A stretch of 64,000 nucleotides of DNA from contig DATGIL010000056.1 in NCBI GenBank assembly GCA_035295745.1, forward strand, positions 62,001-126,000. The letters run 5' to 3'. The notes under the pieces are model-generated. The model was not told the DNA's origin. It did not search any database and saw nothing but the letters and a program-made list of their open reading frames with translations. Source of the DNA: JAIQFL01 sp035295745. Lineage in GTDB: Bacteria > Acidobacteriota > Terriglobia > Bryobacterales > Bryobacteraceae. How positions within the stretch are numbered: position 1 is the first letter of the stretch; each line of letters begins with the position of its first letter. Made by a program: the position numbers and the translations under genes. Positions 1 to 8,457 of the stretch are shown here, piece by piece.

Positions 1-136
1 CGGCCGCTGGAGTCGCGGCCACCCTCGGAGCCATCGGAATCATCGGTGTTGGCGCCGCCGCTGGGGTCTGAGACCAGGCGACGGCACCCGTTACGAGCAA
101 ACAACTCATCGGAATCAATGTTCGAGAAACAATCAT
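1..136 (-). CDS. N-terminal fragment of a secreted protein (runs off the window)
   Basis: An open frame on the minus strand begins with ATG at 136 and continues off the left edge. About 45 residues are visible. They start MIVSRTLIP, followed by a hydrophobic stretch and a signal-peptidase-like site near AWSQ, then a Pro/Ala-rich segment. A good ribosome binding site (AGAGG) lies about seven bases upstream. The gene starts only 11 bases after the anti-sigma factor stop on the same strand, so it is probably the third gene of the sigma/anti-sigma operon and perhaps a regulon target. Function cannot be told from this fragment. Confidence 0.6.
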   Translation of the reverse strand, partial: MIVSRTLIPMSCLLVTGAVAWSQTPAAAPTPMIPMAPRVAATPAA

Positions 137-147
137 GTTGCTACCTC

Positions 148-912
148 TTATAGTTTTTGCCGGGCCGTCGATGCGGCCGGCTCTTCCTGGCTCCGGACAT
201 TGCTGCCCAGAACACGGATCTTGAACAGAATGCCTTCGGCTTCCAGCCGATGGCGCAAATTTTCCAATTCCGCGGGCGAGATCTCCGACGGCGCATGCGA
301 GATCTCCAGCAGCACGCGATCCAGATCGTCCAGCACACTGGCCACTGCTGTGTTCCCGGTATGTTCGGCGGTCTGGCGGTAGAGGCGGCTTTCGCTCACC
401 AGGTCCGCCGCGCGCTCCTGCTCCGACGAAATATCCATCGGGATCTTCGGATTGGCGTTGGCCAGTTCCACCAGCACCATCTGCGAGCGCTCCAGATAAT
501 CGCCTACCGCTACCAGCAGGATTCGCTCGCCAGCTTGCGGATCGGCTGTAGAAGCCATCTGCACCGGCCGCTTCGTGCCCGCCGGCGACGGATAGAATCG
601 GCCCGCCAGGAATGCCGCTACCAGCAGACCGGCGAGCGCCGTTCCGGCTACCGCCCACCGCCACGGCGAAGGAAGCGTCCAGAAACGCCGCCGCACAGGG
701 AGGCGCGACTCCAGCCGCTGCCACACCTGCGCGCCGTATTCGGGCCCGCGCTGTGGGATGGGAAGCGAATCCACTACGTTCAATACGCGTTGCAGCGAAC
801 CGTAGACTCCGCGGCATTCCTCGCACGCTTCGAGGTGCTGCTCGGCGGCGAGCGTATCGCCCTCCTCGCCGTAGTAATGCAAAATCAATTGTTCTTCGGT
901 GAGGTGATTCAT
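148..912 (-). CDS. Anti-sigma factor with zinc-finger (ZAS-type) and one membrane segment
   Basis: This 254-aa protein should hold its partner ECF sigma factor inactive at the inner membrane until an envelope signal arrives. The N-terminal cytoplasmic part carries the zinc-binding anti-sigma pattern His26, Cys30, Cys33 (HLEACEEC). A single hydrophobic helix spans about residues 85-104, and the remaining ~150 residues would be periplasmic; they show no domain I recognise. The gene overlaps the sigma factor stop by four bases (ATGA), which indicates translational coupling. The pairing, the zinc motif and the topology all agree, so the class is secure; the signal sensed is unknown. Confidence 0.85.
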   Translation of the reverse strand: MNHLTEEQLILHYYGEEGDTLAAEQHLEACEECRGVYGSLQRVLNVVDSLPIPQRGPEYGAQVWQRLESRLPVRRRFWTLPSPWRWAVAGTALAGLLVAAFLAGRFYPSPAGTKRPVQMASTADPQAGERILLVAVGDYLERSQMVLVELANANPKIPMDISSEQERAADLVSESRLYRQTAEHTGNTAVASVLDDLDRVLLEISHAPSEISPAELENLRHRLEAEGILFKIRVLGSNVRSQEEPAASTARQKL

Positions 913-1484
913 TTGGCCGGACTCACTAAGGGCTCCAGCGCCCTTCTCAATTTCTGCACGGCGCGAAACACGCTGTGCTTAGCCGCCCCGGGTTGACAAT
1001 CCAGGACTCGGCTCACTTCCTCGATGCACATCCCTTCAAAATGCCGCAACACAAACGCGGTCCGTTCGGTCGCGCTCAAGTCCTTCATCGCGTCGGCCAC
1101 CCGCTCGCGAACCTCGCCGCTCAGGGTGATGCGTTCCGGACTGGGATCCTCCGACGGGAGGGTCATCACCGGGTCGTCCATCTCCGGATTCGCCGGCGCC
1201 AGATTGGCCGACCGCCTCTTCCGCGACCGGACCAGGTCGAGCGAGTAGTTGGTGGCGATACGGTACAGCCACGTCCCGAAGCTCGCGCGTTCGTCGAATT
1301 TGCTGAGTTGGCGGTAGGCCCGTAGGAAGCTCTCCTGCACCACATCCTCAGCGTCTTGTTCATTGCCTGTCATACGAAATGCCAATCGGAACAGAGCACG
1401 GCCGTGGCGCTCCACCAATACGCGATAGGCGTCGGTATCACCCGAACGCGCTTTGGTGACGAACACTGCATCGGTCAGTTCCAT
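909..1484 (-). CDS. RNA polymerase ECF sigma factor (sigma-70 family, RpoE/SigW-like)
   Basis: This 191-aa protein has the two-domain layout of extracytoplasmic-function sigma factors. Region 2 covers about residues 10-90 and includes the core-binding and -10-reading motif with DAEDVVQESFLRAY and the aromatic run FGTWLYRIATN. Region 4 lies at about 120-185, with the helix-turn-helix around EGMCIEEVSRVL. Regions 1 and 3 are absent, as expected for the class. It leads a minus-strand unit with the overlapping anti-sigma gene and a secreted-protein gene, so the three probably form one autoregulated envelope-stress-type operon. Its promoter could not be identified in the 121 bases upstream. Confidence 0.9.
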   Translation of the reverse strand: MELTDAVFVTKARSGDTDAYRVLVERHGRALFRLAFRMTGNEQDAEDVVQESFLRAYRQLSKFDERASFGTWLYRIATNYSLDLVRSRKRRSANLAPANPEMDDPVMTLPSEDPSPERITLSGEVRERVADAMKDLSATERTAFVLRHFEGMCIEEVSRVLDCQPGAAKHSVFRAVQKLRRALEPLVSPAK

Positions 1485-1550
1485 CCTGCTGTCCGTTAGA
1501 CTATGGGCTTTTCAAGTAGTTAGCACAAAAATGGGGGTGGGCCGGCGGGA

Positions 1551-1575
1551 GCGGGCGGCTCGGAATTCCGCCCGC
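1551..1575 (-). terminator. GC-rich hairpin downstream of treY (possible terminator)
   Basis: Perfect 8-base arms (1551-1558 and 1568-1575) enclose a 9-base loop in the short gap between the treY stop and the sigma factor start. On the minus strand a T-run follows only about 20 bases later, so this is not a textbook intrinsic terminator. Confidence 0.35.
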
Positions 1576-1605
1576 AAGGCAGAGTTGGCAGGAGTGGATG
1601 CCGCT

Positions 1606-4605
1606 TTAGGGAGCCGTGGGCACTTTGGTGGTCGCCACGGAGGGCTCCACCGGCTCGTCCGGCTGACTTGCACCGTGTCCCTGGCGGCGCTCTACACCTT
1701 CCAGCAGTGCTACCGGTAAATGGCTGAAAATTTTGGCCAAAGGCAGCACGGGCCGCCCTCTTCGGGACTCCACCTCCAGCAGTCGATGGGTGAAGACGTC
1801 CCGATACACGCTCTGGCCCAACTCGCGGCGCAGAACCAGAACGGAGTCGCCCCAGGCACTCTCGCCCAGAGGCGACCTCGACCCGGCGCCCAGCCGCATA
1901 AAATATCGGCCGGCGACCGCCACTGTCGTGTGGTAGCCCAACATGCGGGCGAATGCCACGATATGCCCCTGCCGGTCTCCAGCACCGTGCAGAGGCACGT
2001 AGGAACCCTTGGAGAAGAGGAGACGGTGCGCCTTGCGAAACTGCAGCGCACGGCTGGTCACGTAAAGCTTGACTGCGCCGTCCTTCGGATGCTCCATCAA
2101 GTAGGCCAGGAGCCGTTCCATATTCTGGGCTTCCAAGGCTCGCAACCGTTCGAGCAGGCAGCGCCTCTTGCCATAATCCACAGGTCGCCGGTTGTCCGGG
2201 TCGACCAGGCTAAAACTCCAAAGCTCGCTTCCCTGGTAAAAGTCGGGCACGCCCGGCGAGGCGACCTTGAGCAGCGTCTGAGACAGCGAGTTCCACATGC
2301 CGGCGTGGACTAAGGTCTCTACAAACCGGCGGAATTCGCCGGGGAACTGGTTCTCGCCGGCGGGATCGAGTACGGCACTGATAAAGTTCTCCACGGCCTG
2401 TTCGTAGGTCTGGTTGGGATTAATCCAACTGGTGTGGAGCTTGGCCTCGCGCAGCGCCTTTTGCATGTATGCCTGGACGCGCCCGCGCAAATCGTCATTT
2501 TCCCCGCGAGTTGACTCGGTGAGGGGCCAAATGCCCGCGAGGTCCTGATAAAACATGTACTCTTCAGCCGGACTGGGCGCCGCGCCCCCCGGCAGATCGG
2601 TCTTGTGCCGGGCATTCAGCGCGCGCCACTGGAGGATCGCCCGGTCCCACTCCGCGGGGATCTCGGAGAGCACATTCAGACGCGCCCGCACATCCTCGCT
2701 CCGCTTGGAATCATGGGTCGAGGTTGCCAGCATAGTGTTTGGCCACTCGGCATGATGGTTGAGGTTCATGCTGTGGAAATCGGCTGGCGTGGATCCAAAC
2801 TTCGTGAATTGGCCGCCCACTTCGTTCAGCGACGCAAGCGGCGTGTGCCGGAAAAAAGCGGTGTCCTCCAGACCCTTGGCCATCAGTGGACCGGTGAATT
2901 GCTGAAATGACAGAACGAAATGCCGCCGTTGCGTCTTTTGCGCCGCCTCCAGTCCGCTCGGATCGTCCAATAGCAGCACAGCCTCCAGGAAATCGAAGAT
3001 CGATTCATTCGTCGACGGATTGCGCCGCTTCGCCTGAACCACGGCCTGTCGAATGTACCGCTCGTCCTCCGGATCGGCGTGCAACGCCATCTCCTGCGTG
3101 TAGGTGCGGTAGATCGGAAAACACGCAATCGTCTCGCGAAGCACATGTCGAAGGCTCTGCCGCGTAAAGTCCCGGGACCAGCGGTGCTGCTCCGAAACGC
3201 GGTCCAGTTTGTTGGTGAGCAGATTCAACTCGCTGGCCAGGGAGGTCTGCAGGATCAGCTTCTTGCATCCATAGACCAGATCCGCATCCGATACCGTGCA
3301 GCCGGTGAACGACTCGTACAGGTGCTGGAATGCGCGCCGGCCGCGGCGATCCACAAACAGGCCGTTCAAGACACCCAGGAAGTCGTAGCCGGTGGTGCCT
3401 TCGATGTCCCAGTCGCGATGCAGGGCTTCGCCTCCCGCCAGGATCTTCTCACCGACAACGTAAAAAGCCCGCGACGCATCGGCGGCGGAGCTACAACCTG
3501 CCTGCAGCCGGCGAAAATACTCGGCGGGGTCGAGGAGCCCATCGGGATGGTCGACGCGCAAGCCTTGTATGCGGCCTTCCCGGATCAGTTCGAAGATCAG
3601 TGAGTGGACCGCGGCAAACACCTCGGGGTCCTCCACCCGAATCGCCGCGAGGTTATTGACATCGAAAAACCGGCGGTAGTTGATCTCGTCCGATGCCACC
3701 CGCCAGTAGCACAGCCGATAGAACTGCTGCGCCAGCAACTCTTCTAAACGATCGAAACTGCGGGGCGATCCCTTGGTCCCATTGATCTCCTGCCGCGCGG
3801 CATCCATCGCACTCCGCGCCGCTTCACTGTTGGCGAACAGGGTGGTGAGACGGCTCCTGACGATTTCCGATTCACGCTGCCGGTCGCTAACGACCGCTTC
3901 GACGGCTTCGTTCATCGACCCTAACCGGGCAAGGCTCTCCACAATACTTTTGAGTTCGGCGACGTCTTCGTGCTCACGGCCGAGCTTTTGCGTCAAACGG
4001 TTCAATGCCGGCCCCAGCACGAAGTTCCACGAATGCGGCGACAGCGGCAGGACTCGATCGTAGACGCAAATGCAAAAGCAGCGCTCCCGGAACTCCACCG
4101 AGATCTGCTGATCTTCGAGCACACGTCCGTATTGATCGCCCAGAAAGGGACACAGCACCTTGTTGGTGAGATCGGCTTTCGGCGGGTGCCAGTCGATATC
4201 GAAGTAGCGCGCGAAACGCGAGCTCGGACCGCTCTCCAACACGGCCCACCACCACTCGTTAGAAGGATGCCCGATCGCCATGTGATTTGGCACCACGTCG
4301 GCAATCAGACCCATTTCGTGATCCTTCAGGCGGTCGCTGAACTGGCGAAACTCCTGCAGGGTGCCGATCTCCGGGTTCAGACGGCTGTGGTTCGTCACGT
4401 CGTAACCGTGCGGGCTGCCTGGCACCGCCATGAGAATGGGGGACAAGTAACAGTCACCGATCCCCAGGTCGCGAAGGTATTCAACGAGTGCCGATGCCTG
4501 GTTGAATGTGAAATCGCGGTTCAACTGCAGGCGATAGGTCGAGACAGGTATTCTCGCCGGTTCGGGACGGGTCACTCCCGCACGAGGGAGCACGCACCGT
4601 ACCAA
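1606..4605 (-). CDS. treY: Malto-oligosyltrehalose synthase
   Basis: This 999-aa protein matches TreY, a GH13 cytoplasmic enzyme that turns the reducing-end alpha-1,4 linkage of maltodextrins into the alpha-1,1 linkage of trehalose. Diagnostic segments are the N-terminal VSTYRLQLNRDFTF, LGIGDCYLSPI and GSPHGYDV; further in are VVPNHMAI, LRVDHPDGLLDP and the late PGVPDFYQGSEL, a strong TreY signature. It is longer than many family members, with a ~90-residue tail after the last recognisable region. The partner treZ is not in the window, so treY is an orphan here. A 62-base gap separates it from the divergent phosphoesterase gene. Family assignment is firm; the first ~17 residues depend on the start chosen. 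Confidence 0.9.
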   Translation of the reverse strand: MVRCVLPRAGVTRPEPARIPVSTYRLQLNRDFTFNQASALVEYLRDLGIGDCYLSPILMAVPGSPHGYDVTNHSRLNPEIGTLQEFRQFSDRLKDHEMGLIADVVPNHMAIGHPSNEWWWAVLESGPSSRFARYFDIDWHPPKADLTNKVLCPFLGDQYGRVLEDQQISVEFRERCFCICVYDRVLPLSPHSWNFVLGPALNRLTQKLGREHEDVAELKSIVESLARLGSMNEAVEAVVSDRQRESEIVRSRLTTLFANSEAARSAMDAARQEINGTKGSPRSFDRLEELLAQQFYRLCYWRVASDEINYRRFFDVNNLAAIRVEDPEVFAAVHSLIFELIREGRIQGLRVDHPDGLLDPAEYFRRLQAGCSSAADASRAFYVVGEKILAGGEALHRDWDIEGTTGYDFLGVLNGLFVDRRGRRAFQHLYESFTGCTVSDADLVYGCKKLILQTSLASELNLLTNKLDRVSEQHRWSRDFTRQSLRHVLRETIACFPIYRTYTQEMALHADPEDERYIRQAVVQAKRRNPSTNESIFDFLEAVLLLDDPSGLEAAQKTQRRHFVLSFQQFTGPLMAKGLEDTAFFRHTPLASLNEVGGQFTKFGSTPADFHSMNLNHHAEWPNTMLATSTHDSKRSEDVRARLNVLSEIPAEWDRAILQWRALNARHKTDLPGGAAPSPAEEYMFYQDLAGIWPLTESTRGENDDLRGRVQAYMQKALREAKLHTSWINPNQTYEQAVENFISAVLDPAGENQFPGEFRRFVETLVHAGMWNSLSQTLLKVASPGVPDFYQGSELWSFSLVDPDNRRPVDYGKRRCLLERLRALEAQNMERLLAYLMEHPKDGAVKLYVTSRALQFRKAHRLLFSKGSYVPLHGAGDRQGHIVAFARMLGYHTTVAVAGRYFMRLGAGSRSPLGESAWGDSVLVLRRELGQSVYRDVFTHRLLEVESRRGRPVLPLAKIFSHLPVALLEGVERRQGHGASQPDEPVEPSVATTKVPTAP

Positions 4606-4667
4606 AGTGCGCGATTCACCCTCTGGCCTGGTGCGAAAAATCGCGCGGGTTTCGGTACGATGCTACC

Positions 4668-5546
4668 GTGAGAGCAGTGCCCTTGACCCGGAAACTTCTT
4701 CTCTCAATTGCGGTTCTGTTGGTAGCCTGGATTCGTCTCGCGGCGACCGCGGCTCCGGACACATTTCGTTTTGTCATTTTGGGCGATCGGACCGGCGAGA
4801 CGCGGCCTGGGGTCTACGAACAAGCCTGGCGCGAGGCCGCCACGGAGGATCCGGCATTCGTGGTGACCGTCGGGGATTCGATCCAAGGCGGCAGCGACGC
4901 TACTGCCGACGCCGAATGGCAGGCATGGCAACGAGTAGTGGCTCCGTACAAGCGATTCCCCCTGTACCTCTCGGCCGGCAATCACGATATCTGGTCGCCG
5001 GCATCGGAGAAGCTCTTCGCAAAGTATGCGGGGCATCCACCACATTACAGCTTCGATTACGGCCCGGCACACGTTACGATCCTCGATACCAGCGCGTCGG
5101 ATTCACTACCCGCGGAGGAAATGAGCTTCCTGGAGAAGGACCTGGAGGCGCATGCGAAGCAGCCCGTTAAGTTCATCGTGTCCCACCGGCCAACCTGGCT
5201 GATTCCCGCCGCCCTTCAGGATCGAACGTTTCCGTTACATCAGCTCGCGAAGAAGTATGGCGTGCAATATGTCATCGCCGGCCACGTACACCAGTTACTG
5301 CACATTGATCTGGATGGCGTGATGTACCTTTCGGTCGAGAGTGCGGGCGGCCACTTACGCGCATCCGAGAAATATGAAGATGGATGGTTCTTCGGACAGA
5401 CCGTAATAGAGGTACATGGCCAAGGGGCCAGCTTTCAAATCAAGGAACTGAAAGCGCCATTGGGACAAGGGCGCGTTTCGAGCCCCAAGGATTGGGGAGT
5501 CTTGGGGCTTTCCCATCGAACCTCGGCCAGTGGTTCAAACCACTAA
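4668..5546 (+). CDS. Secreted calcineurin-like metallophosphoesterase
   Basis: This 292-aa protein has an N-terminal signal sequence (about residues 1-29, ending TAAP). The complete two-metal phosphoesterase set follows: Asp40 in LGDRTG, Asp70 in VGDS, Asn105-His106 in GNHD, His173 in VSHRP, and His206/His208 in GHVH. It is probably periplasmic and hydrolyses phosphoesters; the substrate is unknown. The fold's core ends near residue 250, and the C-terminal ~40 residues look unstructured. A 9-bp hairpin lies inside the last codons, and the gene faces the 384-aa hypothetical gene tail to tail with nine bases between. Fold and metal site are secure, function is generic. Confidence 0.85.
   Translation: MRAVPLTRKLLLSIAVLLVAWIRLAATAAPDTFRFVILGDRTGETRPGVYEQAWREAATEDPAFVVTVGDSIQGGSDATADAEWQAWQRVVAPYKRFPLYLSAGNHDIWSPASEKLFAKYAGHPPHYSFDYGPAHVTILDTSASDSLPAEEMSFLEKDLEAHAKQPVKFIVSHRPTWLIPAALQDRTFPLHQLAKKYGVQYVIAGHVHQLLHIDLDGVMYLSVESAGGHLRASEKYEDGWFFGQTVIEVHGQGASFQIKELKAPLGQGRVSSPKDWGVLGLSHRTSASGSNH
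5481..5509 (+). terminator. Hairpin in the 3' end of the phosphoesterase gene
   Basis: Perfect 9-base arms at 5481-5489 and 5501-5509 (AGCCCCAAG / CTTGGGGCT) surround an 11-base loop. The hairpin lies just before the stop codons of two convergent genes and is followed by only a short pyrimidine run (TTCCC). It could slow or end transcription from either side, but the lack of a T-tract keeps this tentative. Confidence 0.3.
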
Positions 5547-5555
5547 CTGAGTGGG

Positions 5556-6710
5556 TCACCACATCTGGTCGATTGGCGTCAGGGTGCGAGGCTTGCCGCC
5601 TAATTGCTTGCTCAGAGGCGCGACGTCCTCACTTACCGCCCAAGTCTTCAGTTTCTGGGCCTGTCTGTCCGCCCAATCCTTGCTGTGCGTCGTAAGAGAA
5701 TTGTCGAGTTCGTAGTCCTGCAGGGGTGCACCGAACTCTTCAAACAGCCGCTCCTCCACGGGGCTGCTCTTGTACGACTCTCCGACGCCGCCAACCTCGT
5801 CGAACACTTTACCGGACGCTCCGGCAACTTTGTAATCTTCGGTAAACACATTCCACCCATGTTTCTCCGCGTGCAGGTCCTGCTGCAGAATCCAGATGTT
5901 CCAGATGTGCCTTTCCAGTTGTTTGGTCACCTTTTCCCAATCGGGTTGCGGCGGATCGCTCCCATAGAAAAGCCATGCGGATGCCCAGTTCACGCGGTTG
6001 GCCTGCAACATGCCGTTGATCAGTTTCTTGCCGAGGTTAAACTGCGCGTCGTACGGCATACGGTCAAGCGCCGGGTTCTCCTTCCGAAGGCGCTTCACGA
6101 GGGATTCGCCAAACGATGGCGAATTGTTGACGGCCTGCGCAATTCGATTGATGTTGGTCTGCACGGCGGTGCTTTGCTTGTCCACCTCGGCGTAGAGATT
6201 GTTGCCGAACGCGTCGAAATCGGGTGAAAAGGAAATCCGGCGCGGGTTCACCTCGGGCTGGTCCACGGAATTGATCTTCTCGTTCGCCAGCTTGAACACG
6301 GTGTCGGTAAGATCCTTCCCCGCGTCCCCAAACACCTTGCTTTGGAATTCGTCGTGCACTTTCTTGTAGAGGTACGCTTTACCCGGCAACGAGAATCCGT
6401 CTTTGTACTCGTAAAAGAGCTTGGGCCCTACCCGCAACTCCAGCGCCGCACCGAGCCAGGCAACCGCTGGAACGCTGAGGACCTCGATCATGAACAGGGT
6501 CCTCTCCATGGTGCGCTTCTTTTCCTCGTCGTAGTCTTTGAGCGTCTCCGTCTGGTTCTTCGCGGCACGATCATTTGCGGCGACATACTTCGCCAGAAAT
6601 CCGATTTGGGGCTTGTTCCACTTGGCGAATTGCGCCTCGACCTCTTTGCCAATTAACATCAATAAATTGAAGGTGTACTGCTTCAGTTCCGTAGGCAAGC
6701 TACGTCCCAT
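5556..6710 (-). CDS. Hypothetical protein, unrecognised (384 aa)
   Basis: I do not recognise this family. The protein has no signal peptide and no convincing membrane helix, apart from a short hydrophobic stretch near residues 75-95 (MIEVLSVPAVAWLGAALEL). It is rich in charged and aromatic residues and looks soluble and mostly helical. Near the C-terminus is a Trp-rich part (HIWNIWILQQDLHAEKHGWN). The ATG at 6710 is used because it follows a purine-rich stretch. The upstream region to 7.17 kb is visibly richer in A and T than the rest of the window, which may mean this gene was acquired. It stands alone, convergent with the phosphoesterase. Confidence 0.6.
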   Translation of the reverse strand: MGRSLPTELKQYTFNLLMLIGKEVEAQFAKWNKPQIGFLAKYVAANDRAAKNQTETLKDYDEEKKRTMERTLFMIEVLSVPAVAWLGAALELRVGPKLFYEYKDGFSLPGKAYLYKKVHDEFQSKVFGDAGKDLTDTVFKLANEKINSVDQPEVNPRRISFSPDFDAFGNNLYAEVDKQSTAVQTNINRIAQAVNNSPSFGESLVKRLRKENPALDRMPYDAQFNLGKKLINGMLQANRVNWASAWLFYGSDPPQPDWEKVTKQLERHIWNIWILQQDLHAEKHGWNVFTEDYKVAGASGKVFDEVGGVGESYKSSPVEERLFEEFGAPLQDYELDNSLTTHSKDWADRQAQKLKTWAVSEDVAPLSKQLGGKPRTLTPIDQMW

Positions 6711-7167
6711 GAGCTTTCTGTCTCCTATTTAAGTAGTAAGTCTTATTGGAGAGACTGAATGATTTTGTGTCTCTCAGTGAGTATTGTAGACAGGAGGATC
6801 GGGAAGAGAAAGCTATCTGCGCAAAATCAGTACCGATTACAGACAAGACCTCGCTCTTTTTTACAGTCCTGAAGTCTGAATTAAGGCCAAAGGAGTCATT
6901 ACTGTTGTAACAAGTGAAACCCGCCTTGAGTAGGTTAGTCATGAATGATACGGAAGGGCCTCGCAGTTTGCGGAAGAGGGCTAACCGCCGACGAACACCG
7001 ATGGACGCCGATAGAAAACAAAAGGAATTACCGGCGTGCTCTGTGTTTATCTGTGGCCGAAATGGGTTTTCCGCAGCCTGCCAGAGTAACTTTCTTGGCG
7101 CACCGGGGAGTCGGCCGCCTCTCCCTTGAGCAGCGGCCGCGATCCCGGGGGTCCGGCTTTACACCGG
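6711..7167. other. Gene-poor, AT-richer intergenic stretch
   Basis: No convincing gene is seen. The first ~230 bases are unusually AT-rich for this genome. Around 6985-7060 lies text resembling a dispersed intergenic motif that I associate with acidobacterial and planctomycete genomes: GAACACCGATGGACGCCGAT, then TGTTTATCTGTGGCCG. That resemblance is from memory and was not checked. The stretch ends where the duplicated serine-hydrolase sequence begins at about 7168. Confidence 0.45.
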
Positions 7168-7670
7168 TGGTAAACTTCTTGGGCATGAGTCGGAGCCGCA
7201 GAAGTCTCTCGATTCCGCTACTGCTCGTGTGTGTTAGCACGGCGGGAGACCTGTGCGGGCAATCGCCGGATCGCTTCGCCGCGATCGCGCCGCGCATGCA
7301 GGAGTTCGTCGACAAGGGCGAGATTGCCGGCGCAGTCACTCTGATCGCGAACCGGGATACCATCCTCCACCTGGCAGCCACCGGCAGAACGGACCTGGCG
7401 AAAAACCGGAAAATGCGAACCGATGACATCTTCTGGATCGCTTCCATGAGCAAACCGATTGCGGCCATTTGCATTGCCATGCTCGCGGACGATGGCAAGT
7501 TGAACTTTGACGACCCGCTGGCGAAGCATTTGCCGGAGTTCGCCGGGGTGATGGTGAGCAGAACGGGCAGACCGTCAAGCCAACCCGCCCGGTCACGCTA
7601 CGCGACGTCCTGACGCACACCAGACGCGTGGTGGAGGTGGCAGGGGGGATGCCGTTCGACGAGTTTCTGC
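7168..7670 (+). repeat. Direct repeat, left copy (serine-hydrolase gene segment)
   Basis: Similarity to the segment starting at 20568 begins abruptly in the TGGTAAACTTCTT stretch just before the start codon and ends at 7670. Both copies lie on the plus strand 13,400 bases apart and bracket the exosortase/glycosyltransferase island. The sequences immediately outside the two copies are unrelated. Confidence 0.85.
7185..7670 (+). pseudogene. Truncated, frameshifted copy of a serine hydrolase (beta-lactamase family)
   Basis: This is a broken 5' fragment of the gene also found at 20585-21768. The ATG at 7185 opens a signal peptide and the start of a PF00144-type serine hydrolase, including the SxxK nucleophile motif (ASMSKP). 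The frame is intact up to about 7556, where one base is missing relative to the other copy; it then ends at 7613. At 7623/7624 an internal 135-base piece is absent, and homology stops abruptly at 7670. Aligned by eye with the second copy from 7168 to 7623 there are about 15 substitutions and two single-base indels, roughly 96% identity. It lacks the C-terminal two thirds and cannot make an active enzyme. Confidence 0.85.
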
Positions 7671-7831
7671 CATTGGCCGCCTGCCGTCCTTGCCCACCGT
7701 CACCATTGATGAAACTGTCCTCGGGGTCGGGTCCCGCCGGCCGGGTTACCCGTGCATACCCGTCATCGCGCCCCCTTCCCCCACTACACTCAGCTTCGAT
7801 GTATCGAGCCTCGCGCTAGAATAGGTCGGAA

Positions 7832-8416
7832 ATGTTTCCGGCCCCATTCGCAAAGTCCTTCGTCATCAACCGGTGCGTGGATGCCGGGCGGCTGCACACA
7901 CTCACGCCACGGTTGCGGGCTCTCGGCGCCGATGCCGAGCGCTTTCCCGCTATCGCCGATCCTTCGCCGGAGCGTTCCTGCGCGATGACGCACGCCGAAG
8001 TGGTGCGGGAGGCTCGGCGCCGGAATCTCACAAGCGTGCTGATCCTGGAGGATGATGTCGTCTTCCACCCGTATCTGCCGGCGCTCTGGCCCCGCGTGGC
8101 CGCACAGTTAGCTTGCGTCCCCTACGATGTGTTCTATCTATACCGCTGGGAGTCTCCACGGGACGAGTGGCCGTGCGACGTGGTCAAGGCAGGCGGTACG
8201 CTCTGCACGCATTGTTACGCGGTCCACGCCCGCTACTTCGACGGGTTTATCGGCCTGGTGGAATCGAACTTGCACCGTGCTGTGGACGTGGTGCTACGGG
8301 ACACCAGGGAGGCGGCCTTCTACGCCACTTCCGTCAACCTCGCCGGCCAGGATGCGGGGATTTCACTGATCGATCATCTGAGGAAGCCGGTCCGTTGGAG
8401 ACGTAGCGACGGCTGA
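7832..8416 (+). CDS. Glycosyltransferase family 25-like protein
   Basis: This 194-aa protein resembles GT25 (LPS-type) transferases. It has the N-terminal SFVINRCVDAGRLHTL strand, an MTHAEVVREA region corresponding to the family's switch toward the donor site, and the hallmark LILEDDVVF (acidic ED/D motif) followed by the mid-domain YDVFYLYRW. It is short for the family and probably covers just the catalytic fold. The same fold occurs as the C-terminal domain of the protein at 10057-12678. It is the first intact gene after the left repeat and probably adds a sugar to a surface glycan; donor and acceptor cannot be read from sequence. Confidence 0.75.
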   Translation: MFPAPFAKSFVINRCVDAGRLHTLTPRLRALGADAERFPAIADPSPERSCAMTHAEVVREARRRNLTSVLILEDDVVFHPYLPALWPRVAAQLACVPYDVFYLYRWESPRDEWPCDVVKAGGTLCTHCYAVHARYFDGFIGLVESNLHRAVDVVLRDTREAAFYATSVNLAGQDAGISLIDHLRKPVRWRRSDG

Positions 8417-8457
8417 GGCGGGCAGCATGCGTTCCTGTTAAGCTTGGCAGGTAAAAC

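Noticed and set aside
6700..6942. 80-codon minus-strand frame upstream of the 384-aa gene
   Set aside because: Low-complexity AT-rich text overlapping the next gene's start, with no binding site or domain-like pattern.
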